Of a DNA stretch of 64,000 nt, positions 56,552 through 64,000 are shown piece after piece. This DNA is from Anaeromyxobacter diazotrophicus (lineage in GTDB: Bacteria > Myxococcota > Myxococcia > Myxococcales > Anaeromyxobacteraceae): positions 124,001-188,000 of the forward strand of contig NZ_BJTG01000007.1 in NCBI RefSeq assembly GCF_013340205.1, written 5' to 3'. Numbering within the stretch: the stretch's first letter is position 1; the number at the start of each line of letters is the position of its first letter. Below the pieces are notes generated by a model that saw nothing but the letters and a program-made list of their open reading frames with translations, was not told where the DNA came from and searched no databases. The translations under genes and the position numbers were made by a program.

Positions 56552-57543
56552 ATCGTCACCAGGGCCTTCATGAACCCCTCCGGCCGGTCGCGCAGCGCCG
56601 CGAACGCCTCGCCGATCCGCTCGAGCGCGACGGCGTGCGTGTAGAGCGGCCGCGGGTCGAGCCGCCCTTCCGCCACCGCGGCCACCGCCAGTCGCATCCC
56701 CTCCGCGTAGACCGCCGGGTTCCGCTCGTGCGCGTTCACCACGTCGATCCCGCGCCAGTTCCAGGACTGCAGGTTCACCGTCCGCGTCCCGTCCTGGTGG
56801 TACCCGGCGATCACCAGCCGCCCGCGCTCGCGCACGAGCTCGCCGGCGAGGTCGAGCGGGAGCTGCGCCCCGGCCGCCTCGATCGCGACGTCCAGCATCC
56901 GCCCGCCGGCGGCCGCCTTGACGCGCTCGAACGTCGGCCAGAGCTCGCCCAGGGGGACCACCTCCGCCGCGCCCATGCGCCGCGCCACCTCGAGCGCGGA
57001 CGGCCGGCGCCCCACCGCCACCACCCGGGCGCCGGCGCCGGCGGCCAGCGCGGTGAGGACCGCGCCCAGGAACCCCACCCCGACCACCGCCACCGCCTGC
57101 CCCGCCTCGACGCCGCTGCGGCGGAAGGCGTTGACCGCGCAGGCGAGCGGCTCCCCGGGGAAGGGCGCGCCGTCGAGCGCGCGCGGGAGCTTCACCGCCG
57201 CGGCCGCGTCGACCACCTCGTAGTCGGCGAACGCGGCCGCCCCGAGGCAGGCCACCCGGTCGCCCTCGGAGAGCGCCCGGACCCCGGCGCCTGCCGCGTC
57301 GACGCGCCCCCACCCCTCGTGGCCCGGCGCGCCGGGCGCGAGCGGGTAGCTGAACCAGGGGCGGCCCTCGAACACCGGCAGGTTCGAGCCGCACAGGCCC
57401 GAGCCCTCCAGCCGGATCCGCACCTGGCCCGGCCCGGGCTCGGGGCGCGCGACGTCCGCGAGCTCGAGGCGGCCGGGCCCCGCGAGGACCGCGGCGCGCA
57501 TGCGCTGCGCGCGGCGCGGCCGGGGGGAGGTGGCGGGGTCCAT
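56548..57543 (-). CDS. Zinc-type (medium-chain) alcohol/polyol dehydrogenase
   Basis: A 331-residue MDR-family protein: GSGLCGSNLPVFEG near residue 50, PGHEGWGRVD (His-Glu of the catalytic zinc), GVGFLGAVLTALAAGAGARV (Rossmann) and an SGHA-free C-terminal part. The catalytic Cys (LCGSN) and GHE are present; the structural-zinc Cys cluster is not seen. Substrate probably a polyol or sugar intermediate. ATG 57543 has GGAGGG upstream; another ATG at 57501 is possible. Confidence 0.88.
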   Translation of the reverse strand: MDPATSPRPRRAQRMRAAVLAGPGRLELADVARPEPGPGQVRIRLEGSGLCGSNLPVFEGRPWFSYPLAPGAPGHEGWGRVDAAGAGVRALSEGDRVACLGAAAFADYEVVDAAAAVKLPRALDGAPFPGEPLACAVNAFRRSGVEAGQAVAVVGVGFLGAVLTALAAGAGARVVAVGRRPSALEVARRMGAAEVVPLGELWPTFERVKAAAGGRMLDVAIEAAGAQLPLDLAGELVRERGRLVIAGYHQDGTRTVNLQSWNWRGIDVVNAHERNPAVYAEGMRLAVAAVAEGRLDPRPLYTHAVALERIGEAFAALRDRPEGFMKALVTM

Positions 57544-57557
57544 GCTCGGCCCTCCGG

Positions 57558-58622
57558 TCAGACGTGCGCCTCGGCTACGGCGGCGCCGCCGGCGGGGCGC
57601 TCGTCGGCGCGGAGCCAGACGTACAGCCGCTGGATGCCCTCGGCCACGCCGACCGCCGGGCGCCAGCCCAGGGCGCGCTGCAGCTTGCGGGTGTCGGAGA
57701 CGTACCAGCGCTGGTCGGCCGCGCGCCACGGCGCGAAGGCCACCTTCGGCCGGTGCCCGCCGAGGGGCTCGAGGGCGCCCACGAGCTCGAGCAGGGAGAG
57801 CGTCCGCTCCGGGCCGCCGCCGACGTTGTAGGCGGCGCCCGCCAGGCGGTGCATCCCGGCGCGGGCGAGCAGGAAGGCGTCGACGAGGTCCTCCACGAAC
57901 AGGGCGTCGCGCACCTGCTTGCCGTCGCCGTAGATGGTGATGGGCTCGCCGCGCAGCGCGGCGCGCAGGAGGTGGGCGAGCCAGCCCTGGTCCTCGTTCC
58001 CGTGCTGGTGCGGCCCGTAGATGCAGCTCATGCGGAACACCGCCGCGGGCAGCCGGTAGGTGCGGGCGTAGTCGAGCACGTACTGGTCGGCGGCGCCCTT
58101 GGAGCAGCCGTACGGGCTGTGGAACGCGAGCGGGCGCGCCTCCGAGACGCCCCGCGCCCAGGGGCTCCCGGGCGGCGGCGTGTACCGGAGCGGGCCGGCC
58201 GCGACCGCCACGTCGTCGAGCGCGCCGTACACCTTGTTGGTGGAGGTGAACACGAGGGGCGGCGGCGTCGGCAGCCCCCGCAGCGCCTCGAGCAGGTGGA
58301 GCGTGCCGCGCGCGTTCACCTCGAAGTCGCCGAGCGGGTCGGCGAGGCTGGTCGTGACCGCCACCTGGGCCGCGAGGTGGAAGACCGAGGTGGCCCCGCG
58401 CAGCGCGCGCGCGAGGCGCGCCGCGTCGCGCACGTCCCCGCGCTCGAGCTGGACCCGCGCGCCGTGCTCGGCGAGGAGCCAGCGGAGGTTCCGCTCCGTC
58501 CCCGGGCGCGACAGATCGTCGTAGAGCAGCACCTGCTCGCCCTCGCGCGCGAGCCGGTCGGCCAGGTTGGTGCCGATGAAGCCCGCGCCGCCGGTGATGA
58601 CCGTCCGCCTCGTCGCGCTCAA
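57558..58622 (-). CDS. NAD-dependent epimerase/dehydratase (CDP-paratose 2-epimerase-like)
   Basis: A 354-residue extended SDR with TGGAGFIGTNLADRLAREGE, HLAAQVAVTTSLADP, STNKVYG, HSPYGCSKGAADQYVLDYAR (catalytic YxxxK) and RMSCIYGPHQHGNEDQGW, the latter wording matching CDP-tyvelose/paratose epimerases. It starts at TTG 58622, 6 bases after GGGGGAGG; there is no closer ATG or GTG giving an intact Rossmann fold. C-terminus GGAAVAEAHV. Confidence 0.87.
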   Translation of the reverse strand: MSATRRTVITGGAGFIGTNLADRLAREGEQVLLYDDLSRPGTERNLRWLLAEHGARVQLERGDVRDAARLARALRGATSVFHLAAQVAVTTSLADPLGDFEVNARGTLHLLEALRGLPTPPPLVFTSTNKVYGALDDVAVAAGPLRYTPPPGSPWARGVSEARPLAFHSPYGCSKGAADQYVLDYARTYRLPAAVFRMSCIYGPHQHGNEDQGWLAHLLRAALRGEPITIYGDGKQVRDALFVEDLVDAFLLARAGMHRLAGAAYNVGGGPERTLSLLELVGALEPLGGHRPKVAFAPWRAADQRWYVSDTRKLQRALGWRPAVGVAEGIQRLYVWLRADERPAGGAAVAEAHV

Positions 58623-58638
58623 GCGCCGCCTCCCCCGC

Positions 58639-59763
58639 TCAGATGGACAGCCCCAGCGCCGCCAGCTTCGAGGCCGCCTCGTGGACGCGGTCGTGGGGCA
58701 GCTGCCCCTCGAGCCAGCCCGCGAGCTCGCGCAGCCCGTCCTCGAAGTCGACCCGCGGCGCGTACCCGAGCACGCGCCGGGCGCGCTCGATGTCGGCGAA
58801 GCAGTGGCGGATGTCGCCCATCCGGTACTTGCCGGTGATCTCCGCCGCGAGCCGCTCCTGCCCCAGCACCGCGGCCAGCCGCTCGGCCACCTCACGGACC
58901 GTGAAGCTCCGCCCGCTGCCGACGTTGAACACCTGCCCGGCCGCGGCGGGCACCTCCAGCGCCAGCCGGCAGGCCTGCGCCACGTCGTGGACCGAGACGA
59001 AGTCGCGCCGCTGCAGGCCGTCCTCGTTCACGAGCGGTGGACGGCCGTTGAGGAGGCGGGCGGCGAAGATGGCGAGCACGCCGGTGTACGGGTTCGAGAG
59101 CGCCTGGCGCGTCCCGTAGACGTTGAAGAAGCGCAGCGCGACCGTCGGGATGCCGTAGGCGCGCCCGGCGGTCAGGCACAGGCGCTCCTGGTCGAACTTC
59201 GTGAGCGCGTACACGCTCGGCAGCGCGGGCGCCTTCCCCTCGGGGGTCGGCAGGGGCGCGAGCGGCTCGCCCGCCGGCCCGACGGGCTCCCACTCGCGCC
59301 GCGCGAGCTGGGCCAGCGTGCGCTCGGCGCCCGGGAACGGGAGCCTCCGCGCGTCGCGGTAGAGGCCCTCGCCGTAGAGGCTCATGCTGGAGGCCACCAC
59401 CAGCCGCTCGACCGGACGTTCGATGAGCGCCTCCAGCAGGACCGCCGTGCCGACGGCGTTGACCGAGGTGTACCGCTCGATCTCGTACATGCTCTGGCCC
59501 ACGCCCACCATGGCGGCCAGGTGGTAGACGGCGTCGACGCCCTGCAGCGCCCGCCGGACGGCGGCCCGGTCGCGCACGTCCCCCACCACCAGCTCGACCT
59601 CGCGATCGAGGTACGTCGGGCGGGTGGCCCCTTCCCCGTGCACCTGCGGTGAGAGGTCGTCGAGGGCGCGGACGCGGTGGCCGCGCGCGAGCAGGTGATC
59701 GGCGAGGTGCGAGCCGATGAAGCCGGCCCCGCCGGTGATGAGGATGGTCCGCGCAGTGGGCAT
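58639..59763 (-). CDS. NAD-dependent epimerase (dTDP-L-rhamnose 4-epimerase-like)
   Basis: A 374-residue extended [68 protein letters not shown] (catalytic YxxxK) and RFFNVYGTRQALSNPYTGV. A 40-residue insertion near AREWEPVGPAGEPL precedes the Tyr, as in enzymes annotated as rhamnose 4-epimerases. First gene of the minus-strand cluster; GGAG lies 8 bases before the ATG at 59763. Confidence 0.88.
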   Translation of the reverse strand: MPTARTILITGGAGFIGSHLADHLLARGHRVRALDDLSPQVHGEGATRPTYLDREVELVVGDVRDRAAVRRALQGVDAVYHLAAMVGVGQSMYEIERYTSVNAVGTAVLLEALIERPVERLVVASSMSLYGEGLYRDARRLPFPGAERTLAQLARREWEPVGPAGEPLAPLPTPEGKAPALPSVYALTKFDQERLCLTAGRAYGIPTVALRFFNVYGTRQALSNPYTGVLAIFAARLLNGRPPLVNEDGLQRRDFVSVHDVAQACRLALEVPAAAGQVFNVGSGRSFTVREVAERLAAVLGQERLAAEITGKYRMGDIRHCFADIERARRVLGYAPRVDFEDGLRELAGWLEGQLPHDRVHEAASKLAALGLSI

Positions 59764-59929
59764 GCAGGTCGCTCCGCGAGCAAGAAGCTGCAACCCCCAC
59801 GCCCGACCTGCAACCCGCCGCCGCCGTCAGCACGCACAGTGCACCGCGCCGCGCGCGTCTCTCGCGGCGATGCCTCTCGGCACCGGAGGTCACATGTTGT
59901 GGTGACGCCCCCGCGGAATGGAGACGCGC
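59764..59929. promoter_or_regulatory. Divergent control region of the glycan cluster
   Basis: A 166-bp gap between the two divergent transcription units. It contains the exact direct repeat CTGCAACCC at 59788-59796 and 59808-59816, 20 bp apart (two helical turns), a possible activator or repressor site. No unambiguous -35/-10 pair was found; a weak GG-N10-GC sigma-54-like match (GGGCGT-N5-TTGCA, minus strand) overlaps one repeat. Confidence 0.4.
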
Positions 59930-61018
59930 ATGCACATCGCCTTCTTCGGCTCCAGCCTGGTGTCGGCCTACTGGAACGGGGCGGCGACGTATTACCGGGG
60001 GCTCCTCCGGGCGCTGGCGGGGCGAGGGCACGCCGTGACCTTCTACGAGCCCGATGCCTTCGATCGCCAGGCACACCGCGACATCCCGGACCCGCCGTGG
60101 GCGCGGGTGGTCGTCTGGCAGCCGGGGCAGCCGGAGGCGCTCGATCGCTGCCTCAGCGAGGCGCGGCGCGCCGATCTGGTGGTGAAGGCGAGCGGGGTCG
60201 GCGTGCTCGACGCGGAGCTGGAGCGGCGCGCGCTCGAGCTGCGCCGGCCCGGCAACGCGGTGATCTTCTGGGACGTCGACGCGCCGGCGACGCTGGAGCG
60301 CGTCGCGTCGGACCCGGCCGATCCGTTCCGGGCGCTGGTGCCGCGCTACGACGCGGTGTTCACCTACGGCGGCGGCGCGCCGGTGGTGCGCGCGTACCGA
60401 TCGCTCGGTGCGCGGGCGTGCATCCCCATCTACAACGCGCTCGACCCCGAGACGCACCACCCGGCGCCGGCCGACCCGCGGCTGGCGGCGGACCTCGCCT
60501 TCCTCGGCAACCGGCTCCCCGATCGCGAGGCGAGGGTGCGGGCGTTCTTCCTCCGCGCGGCGCAGCGGCTCCCCGGCAGGCGCTTCGTGCTGGGGGGCGC
60601 CGGCTGGGGCGACCTCGCGCTGCCCGCCAACGTCCGCTGGCTCGGGCACGTGCCCACCGGCGACCACAACGCGCTCAACTGCTCATGCACGGCCGTGCTC
60701 AACGTGAACCGCGACAGCATGGCGCGCTTCGGGTTCTCCCCGCCGACGCGCGTCTTCGAGGCGGCCGGCGCCGGCGCGTGCGTCGTCACCGACGCCTGGG
60801 AGGGGCTCGAGCTCTTCCTCGAGCCGGGGCGCGAGGTGCTCGTCGCGCGCGACGGCGAGGAGGTGGCGGAGCACCTCGCCGCCCTCCAGCCGGCGCGCGC
60901 CCGGCGCCTCGGGGCGGCGGCGCTGCGGCGGGTCCTCGCGGAGCACACCTACGCGCAGCGGGCGCGCCAGGTGGAGGTCGCCCTGGACGAAGGCGGCGCC
61001 GCTCGGGAGATCGCGTGA
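59930..61018 (+). CDS. CgeB-type glycosyltransferase 2
   Basis: A 362-residue GT-B protein: MHIAFFGSSLVSAYWNGAAT at the start, VIFWDVDAPATLERV, LAFLGNRLPDREARVRAFFL and the donor-site stretch TRVFEAAGAGACVVTDAWEG with LEPGREVLVARDG. It is paralogous to the next gene. The ATG at 59930 is favoured because GGAG precedes it by 7 bases; an in-frame ATG lies 12 bases upstream. Confidence 0.87.
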   Translation: MHIAFFGSSLVSAYWNGAATYYRGLLRALAGRGHAVTFYEPDAFDRQAHRDIPDPPWARVVVWQPGQPEALDRCLSEARRADLVVKASGVGVLDAELERRALELRRPGNAVIFWDVDAPATLERVASDPADPFRALVPRYDAVFTYGGGAPVVRAYRSLGARACIPIYNALDPETHHPAPADPRLAADLAFLGNRLPDREARVRAFFLRAAQRLPGRRFVLGGAGWGDLALPANVRWLGHVPTGDHNALNCSCTAVLNVNRDSMARFGFSPPTRVFEAAGAGACVVTDAWEGLELFLEPGREVLVARDGEEVAEHLAALQPARARRLGAAALRRVLAEHTYAQRARQVEVALDEGGAAREIA

Positions 61019-62160
61019 GGCCGGGCCTCCGCGCGGCCGCCGGAGGTGGCGAGCCCGGGCCCCGGCCGGCCTCCGGGGCGAGCAGGACGGCCGACATCGT
61101 CCTGCTCGGCCTCTCCATCACCTCGTCCTGGGGCAACGGCCACGCCACCACCTACCGCGGCCTGGTGCGGGAGCTCGTCCGGCGGGGCCACCGCGTCACC
61201 TTCCTCGAGCGCGACGTGCCCTGGTACGCCGACAACCGCGACCTCCCGCGCCCGCCCTGGGGCCGGACGGAGCTGTACCGGAACGTCGAGGAGCTGAAGG
61301 ACCGCTTCACGCGCCTGGTGCGGGCCGCCGACCTGGTGGTGGTCGGCTCCTACGTGCCGCAGGGCGCGGCGGTGGGTGCGTGGGTGCTCGAGCAGGCCGG
61401 GGGCACCACCGCCTTCTACGACATCGACACGCCGGTGACGCTGGCGCGGCTCGCCCGCGGCGACTGCGACTACCTCACGCCCGAGCTCGTGCCGCGCTAC
61501 GGGCTGTACCTCTCCTTCACCGGCGGTCCAACCCTGCGGCACGTGGAGCGCGCGCTGGGGGCGCGCGCCGCGCGGGCGCTCTACTGCAGCGTCGACCCGG
61601 AGCTGTACCGGCCGGAGCCGCGCGAGGCGCTGTGGGACCTCGGCTACCTCGGCACCTACGGCGAGGATCGCCAGCCGGTGCTCGACCGGCTGCTGCTCGA
61701 GCCGGCGCGCCGCTGGCGCGAGGGGCGCTTCGCGGTCGCCGGCGCGCAGTATCCCCGCGAGCTGCGCTGGCCGCCCAACGTGGCGCGCATGGAGCACCTG
61801 GCGCCGCCCCAGCACGCCTCCTACTACGGCGCGCAGCGCTTCGCGCTCAACGCCACCCGCGCCGACATGGTGCGGGCGGGGTTCTCGCCGTCGGTCCGGC
61901 TGTTCGAGGCCGGCGCCTGCGGGACCCCGGTCATCTCGGACGCGTGGGAGGGCCTGGAGGAGTTCTTCCAGCCCGGCCGCGAGATCCTGATCGCCCGCGG
62001 CGCGGACGAGGTGCTGCGCCTGCTCCGGGAGCTGCCGGAGGAGGAGCGGCGGCGCCTCGGCCAGGCGGCGCGGGCGCGGGTCCTGGGCGAGCACACGGCG
62101 GCGCACCGGGCGCGGGCGCTGGAGGGCTACCTCGCCGAGGCGAGCGGCGGAGGAGGGTGA
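61015..62160 (+). CDS. CgeB-type glycosyltransferase 3
   Basis: A 381-residue GT-B protein: an N-terminal Gly/Pro-rich stretch (about 25 residues), then IVLLGLSITSSWGNGHATTY, AFYDIDTPVTLARLARGDCD, WDLGYLGTYGEDRQPVLDRL and VRLFEAGACGTPVISDAWEG with FFQPGREILIARG. It shares DAWEGLE and PGRE-L-AR blocks with the preceding protein, so the two arose by duplication. GTG start overlaps the previous stop by 4 bases. Confidence 0.87.
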   Translation: MRPGLRAAAGGGEPGPRPASGASRTADIVLLGLSITSSWGNGHATTYRGLVRELVRRGHRVTFLERDVPWYADNRDLPRPPWGRTELYRNVEELKDRFTRLVRAADLVVVGSYVPQGAAVGAWVLEQAGGTTAFYDIDTPVTLARLARGDCDYLTPELVPRYGLYLSFTGGPTLRHVERALGARAARALYCSVDPELYRPEPREALWDLGYLGTYGEDRQPVLDRLLLEPARRWREGRFAVAGAQYPRELRWPPNVARMEHLAPPQHASYYGAQRFALNATRADMVRAGFSPSVRLFEAGACGTPVISDAWEGLEEFFQPGREILIARGADEVLRLLRELPEEERRRLGQAARARVLGEHTAAHRARALEGYLAEASGGGG

Positions 62161-62163
62161 CGG

Positions 62164-63462
<1,299 letters not shown>

Positions 63463-63464
63463 CC

Positions 63465-63485
63465 CCCGGCCGCGCCGCGGCCGGG
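63465..63485. terminator. GC-rich hairpin between convergent genes
   Basis: CCCGGCCGCG and CGCGGCCGGG form a near-perfect palindrome 3 bases after the ugd stop; no T-tract. Confidence 0.4.
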
Positions 63486-63489
63486 CCGC

Positions 63490-63999
63490 TCACGGCTCCG
63501 GCGGCGCCGCCGGTTCCTCCCGCTCCGCCTCCTCGCGGACGTGGCGCGCGGCCTCCTGGCCGCGGAGGATCTGCAGGGCCTCGTGGTAGCCGTGCAGCGT
63601 GCCCACGTCCACGTACGCCTCGCCGGCCCGGAGCGCGTGCGCGTGGCCGCCGCGGCCCAGCCACGCGTTCACGAGCGTCCCGAAGTACTCGTCGCTCCGG
63701 GCGCGCTCGATCCACAGCAGGTGGAGCTGGGCCAGCACCTCCCCGGAGAGCCGGAACGCGCCCCAGATCCAGCGCGTGGAGGGGTGCTCCGCCTTCACCT
63801 CGATGGCGCGCACCTCCCCGCCGGCGCCGGTCACCACCGCGTCGAACAGGTCGGGGCGCGCCACCGGGAAGAGCAGGAAGGAGAAGTCGCCGCCGAGGCG
63901 CGCCAGCCCGTCCGCCGGGAACCAGACCGTGTCCGGCAGCCCGACCAGCACCTCCTCGTGCGGCGCGATCCAGGGCAGGGCGCGGAAGAGCGCGTCGCA
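63490..63999 (-). CDS. Sugar-1-phosphate nucleotidyltransferase-like protein, 5' end outside the window
   Basis: At least 169 C-terminal residues of a nucleotidyltransferase: VLVGLPDTVWFP (the product-binding Asp region), SFLLFPVARPDLFDAVVTGAGGEV split across strands, STRWIWGAFRLSGEVLAQL and YVDVGTLHGYHEALQIL, the last resembling the FWxDVGT end of glucose-1-phosphate thymidylyl/uridylyltransferases. The frame is open to the window edge, so the N-terminal nucleotide-binding motif is not visible. It could supply an NDP-sugar to the cluster. Confidence 0.75.
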   Translation of the reverse strand, partial: CDALFRALPWIAPHEEVLVGLPDTVWFPADGLARLGGDFSFLLFPVARPDLFDAVVTGAGGEVRAIEVKAEHPSTRWIWGAFRLSGEVLAQLHLLWIERARSDEYFGTLVNAWLGRGGHAHALRAGEAYVDVGTLHGYHEALQILRGQEAARHVREEAEREEPAAPPEP

Positions 64000-64000
64000 C

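Overview
The window is a GC-rich (roughly 70% or more) bacterial chromosome segment with very strong third-position G/C bias and many 4-nt GTGA start/stop overlaps. Gene content (sigma-54 response regulators, a DUF4388 response regulator, MshEN protein, sigma-32-type factor, KorAB, IF3 with a long C-terminal tail, TPR lipoproteins) points to a myxobacterium, most likely Anaeromyxobacter-like; this assignment is inference from gene content, not from a search.

Layout. 1-4.2 kb: end of an NtrC-type regulator, a MITE-like repeat, an rpoH-like sigma factor with a textbook sigma-54 promoter, and a small kinase/regulator pair. 4.2-13.5 kb: a stand-alone rplC, a secreted TPR protein, typA, a DUF4388 response regulator, a glyoxalase I/II-like pair, a phosphatidyltransferase and a metallophosphoesterase. 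13.6-16.4 kb: tRNA-Val(GAC), an MshEN protein, and thrS behind an attenuator-like terminator. 16.4-27.1 kb: a second copy of the MITE-like repeat, then a complete branched-chain amino acid operon leuACDB-ilvDBNC with its own promoter, a possible leaderless leader peptide and mutually exclusive hairpins. 27.1-33.1 kb: infC (AUC start), rpmI, rplT, pheS, pheT, a small membrane protein and ihfA, the usual thrS-infC-pheST-ihfA neighbourhood with thrS separated by the leu/ilv block.

33.2-39.7 kb: a sensor kinase/NtrC pair, divergent from a Rieske-queD-folE-like-SDR-FAD oxidase run. 39.7-44.6 kb: korAB, a TPR lipoprotein, a small outer-membrane-like protein and a ribbon-helix-helix protein. 44.6-49.6 kb: two nucleotide-sugar epimerase-type enzymes, a conserved-domain protein with a histone-like tail, a dual-specificity phosphatase and an unusual two-domain protein (PRTase-like plus possible kinase-like). 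49.6-64 kb: a compact glycan/glycoside cluster. Nine minus-strand genes (two epimerases, Zn-dehydrogenase, Gfo/Idh oxidoreductase, GT4, CgeB-type glycosyltransferase, ABC exporter, methyltransferase, glycosidase-like protein) diverge from two CgeB-type glycosyltransferases and UDP-glucose dehydrogenase; a sugar nucleotidyltransferase runs off the end. UDP-glucose dehydrogenase plus the UDP-glucuronate decarboxylase-like enzyme at 44.6 kb could supply UDP-GlcA and UDP-xylose to this cluster.

Three repeat families stand out: a 215-273 bp element with terminal inverted repeats (two copies), an exact 25-nt palindrome (two copies), and a GGTCGN hexamer array (four loci, three of them abutting a GTG start codon). 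The best candidates for undescribed biology are the phosphatase/PRTase-like pair at 47.3-49.6 kb, the glycoside cluster with its apparently circularly permuted glycosidase, and the leu operon leader.
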